Shown here: positions 15,324 through 23,963 of the stretch, piece after piece
How the letters are laid out: every line of letters starts with the position of its first letter
Numbering within the stretch: the first letter of the stretch is position 1
Source: Paraburkholderia diazotrophica
Lineage (GTDB): Bacteria > Pseudomonadota > Gammaproteobacteria > Burkholderiales > Burkholderiaceae
Assembly: GCF_900108945.1 (NCBI RefSeq)
Contig: NZ_FNYE01000032.1
Location: 1 to 64,000, forward strand
Length of the DNA stretch: 64,000 nucleotides
Direction of reading: 5' to 3'
The notes under the pieces: generated by a model
Database searches by the model: none
What the model was told of the DNA's origin: nothing
What the model saw: the letters and a program-made list of their open reading frames with translations, nothing else
Made by a program: the position numbers and the translations under genes

Positions 15324-17172
15324 CAGCTTCTCCTGGCGCTGGCGCGATAGCGCGCGCTTTCTGGTTCGTCTCACCGGCATTCTGCTGCTGTCGCTGTTCA
15401 GCGCGAGCGGCGCACACGCTGACGACTTCCTTGACCCCGCCGTTGCTTTCAGATTCAGCGCGTCTGAACAGCCGGGCGAAGTACTGGTTCACTACAAGAT
15501 CGCCGATGGCTACTACATGTACCGCGAGCGATTTGCCTTTGCGACCCGCAACGGCACGGTCACGATCGCGGATCCGCAGTTGCCCGCTGGCCATGTGAAG
15601 TTCGACCAGACCTTCGCAAAGAACGTCGAAACCTATCGCGGCGAACTGACCGTCCGCGTACCGGTGAAACAGGCCAGCGGTCCGTTCGATCTCGCTGTGA
15701 CGTCGCAAGGTTGTGCCGACGCGGGCATCTGCTATCCGCCGATGGAGCGCGTCTATCACGTGACGGGCACCGCCTTGCACGCGGCCGCGGCAGGCGTTGT
15801 CGACGGCGCACAAAGTATCCAGGGCACGCAGAGTGGCGCGTCGTGGTACGAACGCGCGACGAGCGCGGACTACGCGCAGTCGCTGCTGCAAGGCGGTGGA
15901 TTCTTTGCAATCGTCGGATTGTATTTCGTCGCCGGCGTAGTGCTGAGCCTGCTGCCGTGTTCGTATCCGATGATCCCGATCCTGTCCGCAATCATCATCG
16001 GCGAGGGGCCGCGCGTGACGCGAGGCCGGGGTTTCGCGTTGTCGCTTGCCTATGTCATCGGCATGGCACTCGTCTATACCGTGCTCGGCATTGCGGCCGC
16101 GCTCGTCGGGCAAAGCCTCGGTGCCTGGCTTCAGAATCCGTGGGTGCTCGGCGCGTTCGCGCTCGTGCTGACTGTGTTCGCTCTCTCGCTGATCGCGGGC
16201 GTCGATATTGTGTTGCCGCAGCGCTGGCAGAACGGCGTCTCGAAGGCATCGGAAGGACGATCGGGAGGCAAATTCGCTGCTGTCGCCGTGATGGGCGCGC
16301 TGTCGGCGCTGGTGGTCGGCGCGTGCATGACAGCACCGCTTTTCGCCGTGCTGGCGTTCATCGCGCACACGGGCAACGCTGTATTGGGCGGTGCGGCCCT
16401 GTTTTCAATGGGCATGGGGCTCGGCGTGCCGCTGCTAATCATCGGGCTTGGCGCGGGTACGTTGCTGCCGCGCGCGGGCGCGTGGATGGACAGCGTGAAG
16501 GTCTTCTTCGGCGTCGTGCTGCTGGCGGCTGCGCTGTGGATCGTATGGCCGGTTCTGGGCGCGACTGCGCAAATGCTGTTGGCCGCACTGTGGCTGCTGA
16601 TTGCCGCGGCCAGTTTGGGGCTCTTTTCGCCGCACGCCGGGCCAAAGTCCATTTGGAGCGGTCTCGGTCGCGGAATCGGCGCGGCGTTGGCGATCTGGGC
16701 GGCAACGCTGCTCGTCGGGCTCGCAGCGGGATCGACGAACCCATTCGAGCCGCTAGCCGTGCTTGCCAGCCGAACGTCGAATGCGCCGTCTACAGCGACC
16801 CCTCAGGGCGATCTGGCCTTTGCGCCTGTGCGATCATCGGGGCAGCTCGACGAAGCCGTCAGAACCGCTGCACGGCCCGCTATGCTCGATTTCTACGCGG
16901 ACTGGTGCGTCAGCTGCAAGGAAATGGAGAAGCTCACCTTCAGCGATCCACGCGTTCAGGCCAAGCTCAAGCAGATGAATCTGCTACGGGCCGACGTTAC
17001 GGCGAACAACTCTGACGACCAGGCGTTGCTCAAGCGCTTCAACCTGTTTGGGCCTCCGGGCATCATATTTTTCGACCGAGGCGGCAGAGAGGTCTTGCGC
17101 GTGGTCGGTTACGAATCGGCGGACAAATTCCTGAGAAGTCTCGATCGCGTGACGATGACGCCTCAGACCTGA
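15316..17172 (+). CDS. dsbD: Thiol:disulfide interchange protein DsbD
   Basis: The 618-residue protein moves electrons from cytoplasmic thioredoxin to the periplasm, feeding DsbC, DsbG and cytochrome c maturation. It has a signal peptide (about residues 1-35), an N-terminal periplasmic domain with the cysteine pair in GCADAGICYPP (C133, C139), eight membrane helices with the cysteines in LLPCSYP (C215) and GACMTAP (C337), and a C-terminal thioredoxin domain with CVSC (C531, C534). All six catalytic cysteines are present. It overlaps cutA by eight bases. Its role ties in with resB/ccsA further on. Confidence 0.96.
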   Translation: MFNSFSWRWRDSARFLVRLTGILLLSLFSASGAHADDFLDPAVAFRFSASEQPGEVLVHYKIADGYYMYRERFAFATRNGTVTIADPQLPAGHVKFDQTFAKNVETYRGELTVRVPVKQASGPFDLAVTSQGCADAGICYPPMERVYHVTGTALHAAAAGVVDGAQSIQGTQSGASWYERATSADYAQSLLQGGGFFAIVGLYFVAGVVLSLLPCSYPMIPILSAIIIGEGPRVTRGRGFALSLAYVIGMALVYTVLGIAAALVGQSLGAWLQNPWVLGAFALVLTVFALSLIAGVDIVLPQRWQNGVSKASEGRSGGKFAAVAVMGALSALVVGACMTAPLFAVLAFIAHTGNAVLGGAALFSMGMGLGVPLLIIGLGAGTLLPRAGAWMDSVKVFFGVVLLAAALWIVWPVLGATAQMLLAALWLLIAAASLGLFSPHAGPKSIWSGLGRGIGAALAIWAATLLVGLAAGSTNPFEPLAVLASRTSNAPSTATPQGDLAFAPVRSSGQLDEAVRTAARPAMLDFYADWCVSCKEMEKLTFSDPRVQAKLKQMNLLRADVTANNSDDQALLKRFNLFGPPGIIFFDRGGREVLRVVGYESADKFLRSLDRVTMTPQT

Positions 17173-17197
17173 GAACGGCAACGCCGGACAGCGGTTA

Positions 17198-17215
17198 GCC
17201 GGGTTAGCGCCCGGC
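17198..17215 (+). terminator. Possible weak terminator after dsbD
   Basis: GCCGGG pairs with CCCGGC around TTAGCG, 26 bases after the stop. No uridine run follows, so its function is uncertain. Confidence 0.25.
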
Positions 17216-17270
17216 ATACTCAAAATCCAACCAGATCAGTCGCACCCGCGAATCCCCAAAAAAAGCTCAT

Positions 17271-17309
17271 AAAAAAAGCGAAGGCAGCCACAACGCCACC
17301 TCCGCTTTC
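17271..17309 (-). terminator. Terminator of hemB
   Basis: Read on the minus strand, AAAGCGGAGG pairs with CCTTCGCTTT (one G-U) and is followed by a run of seven T. It lies about 60 bases after the hemB stop. Confidence 0.75.
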
Positions 17310-17311
17310 CC

Positions 17312-17347
17312 AATGCTACAGCGAATGCTACAGCGAATGCCACAGCG
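17312..17347. repeat. Three tandem 12-bp repeats
   Basis: AATGCTACAGCG occurs twice exactly and a third time with one change (AATGCCACAGCG), head to tail in the 3' untranslated region of hemB, between its stop and its terminator. Confidence 0.85.
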
Positions 17348-17367
17348 CTACCGCGTAGCGCGTTCTC

Positions 17368-18366
17368 TTACTTCTGCGCCCGCAACACGCGCGCAGCATC
17401 GAGCGCGAAGTACGTCAGCACGCCGTCCGCGCCTGCACGCTTGAACGCGAGCAGCGACTCCATCATCACCTTGTCGTGATCGAGCCAGCCGTTTTGCGCA
17501 GCCGCCTTCAACATCGCGTATTCGCCGCTCACCTGGTAGACGTAGGTCGGGAAGCGGAACTCGTCCTTCACGCGACGCACGATGTCCAGATACGGCATGC
17601 CCGGCTTGACCATCACCATGTCCGCGCCTTCGTCGATGTCGGCGCGCACTTCTCGCAGCGCTTCGTCCGAGTTGGCGGGGTCGAGCTGATACGTCATCTT
17701 GTTGCCCTTGCCAAGGTTCGCTGCGGAACCCACGGCGTCGCGGAACGGACCGTAAAACGCCGATGCGAACTTCGCCGAGTACGCCATGATCCGCGTGTGG
17801 ATATGGCCCTCGCTCTCCAGCATCTCGCGGATCGAGCCGATGCGGCCATCCATCATGTCGGACGGAGCGACGATGTCGACCCCTGCCAGTGCCTGCGCCT
17901 TCGCCTGTTCGACGAGAATCTCGACAGTTTCGTCGTTGATCACGTAGCCGCTCTCGTCGAGCACGCCGTCCTGGCCGTGGCTCGTGTAGGGATCGAGCGC
18001 GACGTCCGTCAGCACGCCCAGTTCGGGAAAGCGCTTCTTCAGCTCACGCACGGCACGCGGAATCAGGCCTGCTTCATTGGTCGCTTCGCGTCCGTCGGGG
18101 GTCTTAATGGACGGCTCGATCACCGGAAAGAGCGACAGCACGGGCACGCCCAGCTCGAGACATTGCTCGGCCACGCCCATTAGCAGATCGACGGACACGC
18201 GCTCGACGCCCGGCATCGACGGAACGGCCTGATGCACATTCGTGCCTTCGAGAATGAAGACGGGATAGATCAGATCGTTGGTGGTGAGAATGTTTTCGCG
18301 CATCATGCGGCGCGAGAATTCGTCGCGGCGCATGCGGCGCGGACGGTGGTGCGGATAGAAGCTCAT
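17368..18366 (-). CDS. hemB: Delta-aminolevulinic acid dehydratase (porphobilinogen synthase)
   Basis: The 332-residue enzyme joins two 5-aminolevulinate molecules into porphobilinogen in heme synthesis. The Schiff-base lysine lies in MVMVKPGMPYLDI (about residue 250). The metal loop reads DVALDPYTSHGQDG, lacking the cysteines of the zinc-type enzyme, so it is expected to be the magnesium-dependent type. The ATG at 18366 gives MSFYPHHRPRRMRRDEF, the family start; an in-frame extension upstream to 18456 is not supported. It ends before a terminator and is convergent with dsbD. Confidence 0.96.
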   Translation of the reverse strand: MSFYPHHRPRRMRRDEFSRRMMRENILTTNDLIYPVFILEGTNVHQAVPSMPGVERVSVDLLMGVAEQCLELGVPVLSLFPVIEPSIKTPDGREATNEAGLIPRAVRELKKRFPELGVLTDVALDPYTSHGQDGVLDESGYVINDETVEILVEQAKAQALAGVDIVAPSDMMDGRIGSIREMLESEGHIHTRIMAYSAKFASAFYGPFRDAVGSAANLGKGNKMTYQLDPANSDEALREVRADIDEGADMVMVKPGMPYLDIVRRVKDEFRFPTYVYQVSGEYAMLKAAAQNGWLDHDKVMMESLLAFKRAGADGVLTYFALDAARVLRAQK

Positions 18367-18438
18367 GTGGGATGTCGTGTCTGCAGAAGTCAGGAACGCT
18401 GGCCGTTCCCTGCCAGAAACTTTTCGAGACAATGGTAT

Positions 18439-18444
18439 ATCATA
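18439..18444 (-). promoter_or_regulatory. Possible -10 box of hemB in a small palindrome
   Basis: TATGAT on the minus strand lies within the inverted repeat GGTAT-ATC-ATACC (18434-18446), about 73 bases upstream of hemB. No convincing -35 is visible. Confidence 0.3.
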
Positions 18445-18526
18445 CCGATCGAGCAAGGCGCCTAGCGCTGACCTCCCCGCTTCTCCTCCCTGAGCGGGTG
18501 CCTGTCGTTTTTCGATTAGGCTGTTT

Positions 18527-18557
18527 AACCCGCCGTCAACTAGCGGCGGGTTTTTTT
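18527..18557 (+). terminator. Plus-strand intrinsic terminator without a plus-strand gene
   Basis: AACCCGCCG (18527-18535) pairs with CGGCGGGTT (18544-18552), followed by a seven-T run ending at 18557, so it points to the plus strand although hemB and engB are both on minus. It is nested within an 11-bp inverted repeat, CGTTTTTCGAT (18506-18516) with ATCGAAAAACG (18565-18575). On the minus strand the same stem could still end engB transcripts, though without a good T-run. Confidence 0.6.
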
Positions 18558-18606
18558 ATGGGTGATCGAAAAACGGTGCCTGCCCCCTGCGATGGCCTTT
18601 CGCGGC

Positions 18607-19269
18607 TTACTCGGCCGATGCGGGTTCGCCGGAATCGCCTGCCACATCGGGCGCGACCCAGCTTTCAATCAGCTCGTGCGCCTCGTCGAGGCCGGTCCGC
18701 TTGAGCGCGGAAAAGAGTTGCGCGGTCAATTCGCCCTGATAGCCAGCCGCGCGATATTCATCCAGCCCTTTCTTCGTCGCCCGCAGCGCATTGATGCCCT
18801 CCTGGCGGGTCAATTTGTCGCACTTGGTGAGCAATGTGTGAATCGGCTTGCCGGTCGGCGCGAACCACTCGATCATCCGCCGGTCCAGTTCCGTGAGCGG
18901 GCGGCGCGAGTCCATCATCAGGATCATGCCGCGCAGTTGCGAGCGCGTTTGCAGATAGGTCGACAGCAGCTGTTCCCAGTGGGCTTTCGCCGCGCCTGGC
19001 ACTTCGGCGTAGCCGTAACCCGGCAAATCGACGAGATTCGCGACCGGCTCGGCCGCGGGGCCCACCGAAAAAAAGTTGATGTGCTGTGTCCGTCCCGGCG
19101 TCTTACTGGCGAACGCAAGGCGCTTCTGGTTGCAGAGGATGTTGATGGCCGTCGACTTCCCCGCGTTCGAGCGCCCCGCGAACGCGACCTCCGGCTGCGG
19201 CGAAGGCGGCAGATCGCGCAAGTGATTGACGGTCGTAAAGAAGCGGGCTTGATGGAGCAGGAAAGACAT
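18607..19269 (-). CDS. engB: Ribosome biogenesis GTP-binding protein EngB (YihA/YsxC)
   Basis: The 220-residue GTPase is needed for assembly of the large ribosomal subunit. Visible motifs are G1 GRSNAGKST (about residue 32), G3 DLPGYG and G4 TKCDK. The ATG at 19269 gives MSFLLHQARFFTTVNHLRDLP, matching relatives. A longer reading starts with TTG at 19422 inside the intergenic palindrome and is not believed. The gene is divergent from the cytochrome c4 gene. Confidence 0.95.
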   Translation of the reverse strand: MSFLLHQARFFTTVNHLRDLPPSPQPEVAFAGRSNAGKSTAINILCNQKRLAFASKTPGRTQHINFFSVGPAAEPVANLVDLPGYGYAEVPGAAKAHWEQLLSTYLQTRSQLRGMILMMDSRRPLTELDRRMIEWFAPTGKPIHTLLTKCDKLTRQEGINALRATKKGLDEYRAAGYQGELTAQLFSALKRTGLDEAHELIESWVAPDVAGDSGEPASAE

Positions 19270-19412
19270 GGAGAAGACCGGAAGGACGGGTAAATGGACG
19301 TCAAGCGGACGTCCAGCGAACATCGACGGATGTGATGAAATGCCGTGCAAGGGCGATACAGCCCGCCGCGAAGGCCGGAGAGGCCCGACTGGTGCCAGCG
19401 CGAATAGCGAGT

Positions 19413-19424
19413 TATTGTACAATA
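19413..19424. promoter_or_regulatory. Self-complementary -10 between divergent engB and cytochrome c4
   Basis: TATTGTACAATA is a perfect 12-bp palindrome that offers TACAAT as a -10 box on both strands (19418-19423 plus, 19414-19419 minus). On minus, TTTTCA 16 nt upstream is a fair -35; the plus strand lacks a clear -35. Leaders would be about 106 nt (cytochrome) and 138 nt (engB). Confidence 0.5.
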
Positions 19425-19535
19425 CGATGGTTTACTGAAAACCTGTGAGGCCGTCGCGCGGGCCTCTGCGGCTGATTGGCCGCTGTCGTATTTTGCAGAA
19501 CCTCTAATTCCCACAAGACGAAACAGGGTGTGCGA

Positions 19536-20189
19536 ATGAATCGACTGGGCAAGTTTCTGGTGGTACTTCACACAGCAGCAGGTCTTTCAGGTTTCGCAGT
19601 ACAGGCAAGAGCAGCAGATCAGGCAAAGCCGGATTTGAATCGGGGGCAGGCAATCGCGGCGCAGGTATGCGCTTCGTGTCATGGGGCCGATGGCAACAGC
19701 GCCGGCGGTGCGTATCCAAAGCTTGCGGGCCAGCATCCCGAGTATCTCGTCAAGCAGCTGAAGGATTTCAAAACACAACCCGGTGCCAAGCAGCCCGTCC
19801 GCAACAATGCGATCATGGCGGGTATGGTGGCAGCGTTGTCCGATCAGGACATGGCGAACGTGGCGGCATACTTCTCGTCGCAGGCACCGAAACCGGGTTA
19901 CGCGCACAACAAGGACACGGTGCCCCTGGGGCAAAAGATCTATCGCGCTGGCGTCGCCGACAAGGGCGTGCCGGCGTGCGCAAGCTGTCACGGGCCGACG
20001 GGCCAGGGGATTCCGTCGCAGTATCCCCGGCTGTCGGGGCAATGGGCGGAATACACTGTGACGCAGTTGACCGCGTTCACCCAAGGCCCGGGCGCGCGCA
20101 ACAACAACGATGCGATGCACGCCATCGCGTCACGTTTGTCGGACAGCGAGATCAAGGCTGTCGCCGATTACGTTGCGGGCTTGCACTAA
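19536..20189 (+). CDS. Diheme cytochrome c4
   Basis: The 217-residue periplasmic protein has a signal peptide ending near ARA-ADQ (residue 26) and two heme-binding CASCH motifs (about C45 and C148), one per cytochrome c domain, with the axial methionines plausibly in AIMAGMV and in AMHAIAS. It likely passes electrons from the bc1 complex to terminal oxidases. The ATG at 19536 precedes a standard signal peptide; 20 extra codons upstream are rejected. It lies upstream of resB/ccsA, which make c-type cytochromes. Confidence 0.93.
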   Translation: MNRLGKFLVVLHTAAGLSGFAVQARAADQAKPDLNRGQAIAAQVCASCHGADGNSAGGAYPKLAGQHPEYLVKQLKDFKTQPGAKQPVRNNAIMAGMVAALSDQDMANVAAYFSSQAPKPGYAHNKDTVPLGQKIYRAGVADKGVPACASCHGPTGQGIPSQYPRLSGQWAEYTVTQLTAFTQGPGARNNNDAMHAIASRLSDSEIKAVADYVAGLH

Positions 20190-20208
20190 GAGTCCGTACG
20201 AAAGCGAA

Positions 20209-20286
20209 GCCGGCCGCAAAGAGGCCGGCAAGAAAACAAGAAAAGGGTGAGGGAGTCGCATGAAGCGATGCCCTGCACCCTTTTTT
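20209..20286 (+). terminator. Double hairpin and terminator after cytochrome c4
   Basis: A first stem GCCGGCC/GGCCGGC (20209-20229) is followed by AAAAGGGTG (20241-20249) pairing with CACCCTTTT and a six-T run. The second is a proper intrinsic terminator 20 bases before resB. Confidence 0.8.
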
Positions 20287-20306
20287 GCTGTTGAGTCGGA
20301 GTTTGA

Positions 20307-22544
20307 ATGAGCGTCACCACGTCGGGTTGGGAGTTGAAGTCGCGGCCGCGCTTCGTGCGCACGTCCGTCGAATTGCTGAGTTCGATGCGCTTCGCGATCG
20401 CGTTGCTCGTGATCCTGTCGATCGCAAGCATCATCGGCACCGTGCTCACGCAGGACGACCCGTATCCGAACTACGTCAACCAGTTCGGCCCGTTCTGGGC
20501 CGACATCTTCCGTTCGCTGAGCCTCTACAACGTGTACAGCGCGTGGTGGTTCATGCTGATCCTCGGCTTTCTCGTTGTGTCGATCTCGCTGTGCGTGATC
20601 CGCAACGCGCCGAAGATGATCGCCGACACGAAGAGCTGGAAAGACAAGGTTCGCGAAGGCAGCCTGCGCGCGTTCCATCACAAGGGCGAGTACGCCGTCC
20701 CGGATACGACCCGCGCGCAGGCTGCGGCGACGCTCGGCAAGCTGTCCGCGAGGCTCGGCTACAAGTACGTGACGCGCGAATCGGAAGGCGCGACGCTGAT
20801 CGCCGCGAAGCGCGGCGCGCTGACCAAGCTCGGCTACATCTCCGCGCACCTTGCGATCGTCATCATCTGTATCGGTGGCCTGCTCGACAGCAACCTGCCC
20901 ATCAAGCTGCAGATGTGGCTCTTCGACAAGACGCCGATCCGCAGCAACACCGTCATCAACGAGATTCCGCCCGAGCATCGCCTGTCGCAGGGCAACCCGA
21001 CGTTCCGCGGCTACGCGTGGGTGCCCGAGGGCCAGCATGTGTCGACGGCGATCCTGAACCAGCAGGACGGCTCGCTAATCCAGGACCTGCCGTTCTCGAT
21101 CGAGCTGAAGAAGTTCATCGTCGATTACTACTCGACGGGCATGCCGAAGCTCTTCGCGAGCGACATCGTCGTGATCGACCATAAGACGGGCGCGCGCATA
21201 CCGGCGCGCGTCGAGGTGAACAAGCCGTTCGAATACGACGGCGTGTCGATCTACCAGTCGAGTTTCCAGGACGGCGGCTCGCAGATGCAGATGACCGCGT
21301 ATCCGATGACGGGCAGCAGCAGCAAGACCGAGCCCTTCAACGGCGAGATCGGCGGCTCGAAAGTGCTGAGCGCGTCGATGCCCGGCGCGGACGGCCAGAC
21401 CGTCGAATTCTCCGACTTCCGGGCGATCAACGTCGAGAACATCTCGAACGGCAATGGGCAGAACGATGCGCGCGGCGTGGCCGCGCACCAGTCGCTGAAG
21501 GAAGCCTTCGACGAGCGTCTCGGTTCGGGCGCGAAGACGTCGAAGCCGGTCGATCTGCATAACGTCGGCCCGTCGGTGCAGTACAAGGTGCGCGACAAGG
21601 ACGGCCAGGCGCGCGAGTACAACAACTACATGCTGCCCGTCGACGTCGGTGGCGAGCGCGTGTTCCTCGCCGGCATGCGCACGAATCCGGACGATCCGTT
21701 CCGCTATCTGCGCATTCCCGCCGACACCGCCGGCACGGTCAACGAATGGATGAAACTGCGCGCCGCGCTCGAAGACCCGGCCATCCGTGCGCAGGCGGCG
21801 CGCCAGTTCGCGCAGCGCTCGGTGCAGTCGAACGCGGAACTGCAGCAGCATCTGGAAGAAAGCGCGTCGCGCGTGCTGACGCTCTTCGCGGGCGGCGATC
21901 CGGCGATCGGCAAGGCGCCCGATGGTCAGACGATTGGCGGCTTCCAGGCGATTGCCGCGTTCATCGATCGCTCCGTCCCCAAGGGTGAGCAGGAGAAGGC
22001 GGCAGGACTCTTGCTTCGTATGCTGGAAGGCGCGACGTGGGACGTTTGGCAGATTGCGCGGCAGCAGGCAGGAGAAAGCCCGGCGACGGCGGACGCGACC
22101 ACGAGCCGCTTTGTCCAGACTTCGATCAACGCGCTATCCGACAGCTTTCTGTACGGTTCGCCAGTGTTTTTGCAGCTTGACTCCTTCAAGCAGGTGCAAG
22201 CTTCGGTATTTCAGTTGACGCGCGCACCGGGCAAAAAAGTCGTGTATCTTGGCAGCCTGCTACTCGTGTTAGGCATCTTTTCGATGTTCTACGTCCGCGA
22301 ACGGCGCCTGTGGTTCTGGCTCAAGGAGGCGGATCGCGGCGTGAGCGTCGTGATCGCGATGTCGACGGCGCGCAGGACATTCGATTTCGAGAAGGAATTT
22401 GCCCGGACCCGCGACGCAGTCGGCGCGGCGCTTGGGACGAAGCCGCTCGATGCCGATGCCGATGCTGATGCCGCCAACGAGGCAAAGGGCGCCGCCCGTC
22501 CAGCGGATGCAGCGTCCACAGATTCACCCGATTCGACCCGGTAA
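20307..22544 (+). CDS. resB: Cytochrome c maturation protein ResB (Ccs1)
   Basis: The 745-residue membrane protein is the large subunit of System II cytochrome c synthesis, holding apocytochrome for heme attachment together with CcsA. Two membrane helices lie near the N-terminus (about residues 26-48 and 78-98), a third with a histidine (GYISAHLAIVIICIG) near 185, then a large periplasmic domain and a last helix near residue 650 (YLGSLLLVLGIFSMF). The C-terminal 60 residues are Ala/Asp-rich. It is followed four bases later by ccsA, in one operon. Confidence 0.94.
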   Translation: MSVTTSGWELKSRPRFVRTSVELLSSMRFAIALLVILSIASIIGTVLTQDDPYPNYVNQFGPFWADIFRSLSLYNVYSAWWFMLILGFLVVSISLCVIRNAPKMIADTKSWKDKVREGSLRAFHHKGEYAVPDTTRAQAAATLGKLSARLGYKYVTRESEGATLIAAKRGALTKLGYISAHLAIVIICIGGLLDSNLPIKLQMWLFDKTPIRSNTVINEIPPEHRLSQGNPTFRGYAWVPEGQHVSTAILNQQDGSLIQDLPFSIELKKFIVDYYSTGMPKLFASDIVVIDHKTGARIPARVEVNKPFEYDGVSIYQSSFQDGGSQMQMTAYPMTGSSSKTEPFNGEIGGSKVLSASMPGADGQTVEFSDFRAINVENISNGNGQNDARGVAAHQSLKEAFDERLGSGAKTSKPVDLHNVGPSVQYKVRDKDGQAREYNNYMLPVDVGGERVFLAGMRTNPDDPFRYLRIPADTAGTVNEWMKLRAALEDPAIRAQAARQFAQRSVQSNAELQQHLEESASRVLTLFAGGDPAIGKAPDGQTIGGFQAIAAFIDRSVPKGEQEKAAGLLLRMLEGATWDVWQIARQQAGESPATADATTSRFVQTSINALSDSFLYGSPVFLQLDSFKQVQASVFQLTRAPGKKVVYLGSLLLVLGIFSMFYVRERRLWFWLKEADRGVSVVIAMSTARRTFDFEKEFARTRDAVGAALGTKPLDADADADAANEAKGAARPADAASTDSPDSTR

Positions 22545-22548
22545 GAAC

Positions 22549-23781
22549 ATGGACTTGACCCAAGTTTCTTCTTCCTCTCGCGCCAAGCCGCACGCCGATA
22601 CGGCGGCTCATTCGGCCACGCATCTGCATGCGCATGTGCCAGGTGAACCGGCGCTGCTGGACGATCGTCCATTCCTGAAGCGCCTCGGCGCATTCGACTG
22701 GCTGTTCGCCCTGGCGATGGTCGCGGGAGCCGGGTTCGCGCTGTCGCGTTACCACGAGTACATGAATTACTACGACAAGCTGGTGCTGGTTTGCTCAGTG
22801 CCGGCTTTCGTCGTGCTTGGATGGCGCTGGAAGCCCGCGCGCCTGCTGATGGCGTGCATCGCCGTGCTCTCGCTGTTCGCGATCCAGCTGTACGGCGGCG
22901 ACCTGACCCGCGCCGATCACGCGTTCTTCCTCAAGTATTTCCTGTCGAGCCAGTCAGCGATTCTGTGGATGAGTGCGCTCTTCGTGCTCGCCACGCTGTT
23001 CTACTGGATCGGTGTGCTGTCGCGCTCGCCGTCGGGCGCGGCCATTGGCTCGAAGATGACGTGGGCCGCCGTGCTGATGGGTTTCGTCGGCTTGATGGTG
23101 CGCTGGTACGAGTCGTATCTGATCGGCTCGGACGTCGGCCATATTCCCATCTCGAACCTGTACGAAGTGTTCGTGCTGTTCAGTTTAATTACAGCATTGT
23201 TCTATCTGTACTACGAGCAACACTACAACACGCGCGCGCTGGGCGCGTTCGTGCTGCTCGTGATCAGCGCGGCCGTCGGCTTCCTGATGTGGTACTCGAT
23301 CGCGCGCGACGCGCAGCAGATCCAGCCTCTCGTCCCGGCGCTGCAAAGCTGGTGGATGAAGATCCATGTGCCGGCGAACTTCATCGGCTACGGCAGCTTC
23401 GCACTGTCGGCGATGGTCGGCGTCGCATATCTGATGAAAGAGCGCGGCGTGCTGGCCGACCGCCTGCCGACGCTCGACGTGCTCGATGACGTCATGTACA
23501 AGTCGATCGCCGTCGGTTTTGCATTCTTCACGATCGCGACGATTCTCGGCGCGCTGTGGGCCGCCGAAGCGTGGGGCGGCTACTGGAGCTGGGACCCGAA
23601 GGAAACGTGGGCGCTGATCGTGTGGCTGAACTACGCGGCATGGCTGCACATGCGTCTGATGAAAGGCCTGCGCGGCGCCGCCGCTGCATGGTGGGCGCTG
23701 ACGGGCCTGCTGGTGACGAGCTTTGCGTTCCTCGGCGTAAACATGTTCCTGTCGGGGCTGCATAGCTACGGCAAGCTGTAA
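22549..23781 (+). CDS. ccsA: Cytochrome c assembly protein CcsA (ResC)
   Basis: The 410-residue inner membrane protein delivers heme to ResB-bound apocytochromes. It shows the WWD heme-handling motif WGGYWSWDPKETWAL near residue 345, flanked by conserved histidines, and about eight hydrophobic segments. The N-terminal 50 residues are hydrophilic and His/Ala-rich. The ATG at 22549 follows GTAAGAAC directly after resB. A longer in-frame reading overlapping resB by 150 bases has no support. A strong terminator follows. Confidence 0.94.
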   Translation: MDLTQVSSSSRAKPHADTAAHSATHLHAHVPGEPALLDDRPFLKRLGAFDWLFALAMVAGAGFALSRYHEYMNYYDKLVLVCSVPAFVVLGWRWKPARLLMACIAVLSLFAIQLYGGDLTRADHAFFLKYFLSSQSAILWMSALFVLATLFYWIGVLSRSPSGAAIGSKMTWAAVLMGFVGLMVRWYESYLIGSDVGHIPISNLYEVFVLFSLITALFYLYYEQHYNTRALGAFVLLVISAAVGFLMWYSIARDAQQIQPLVPALQSWWMKIHVPANFIGYGSFALSAMVGVAYLMKERGVLADRLPTLDVLDDVMYKSIAVGFAFFTIATILGALWAAEAWGGYWSWDPKETWALIVWLNYAAWLHMRLMKGLRGAAAAWWALTGLLVTSFAFLGVNMFLSGLHSYGKL

Positions 23782-23803
23782 GAACCGCCGGATCAAGACG
23801 CCG

Positions 23804-23837
23804 AAAACCGCCGCGTGCGCCGCACCGGCGGTTTTTT
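23804..23837 (+). terminator. Terminator of resB-ccsA
   Basis: AAAACCGCCG (23804-23813) pairs with CGGCGGTTTT (23826-23835) around a 12-nt loop, followed by more T. Confidence 0.9.
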
Positions 23838-23963
23838 TACGCCGGTATGGAAGGATTGCGCGCCGCGTGTGTTAACACGAACGGTGACCGCAATGAGCGG
23901 GTCGAATGAAAGGCGGTCGAACGGATATCACCCGGGCCAGAGCGCCCGGCAAGGAGTTTCAGC

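Noticed and set aside
18372..18704. A plus-strand coding frame ahead of the orphan terminator
   Set aside because: It runs through the terminator hairpin and into the antisense of engB; Arg-rich, with no credible ribosome site.
23869..23878. GTGTTAACAC palindrome upstream of msrP
   Set aside because: Only 10 bp and with no promoter next to it; may well be chance.
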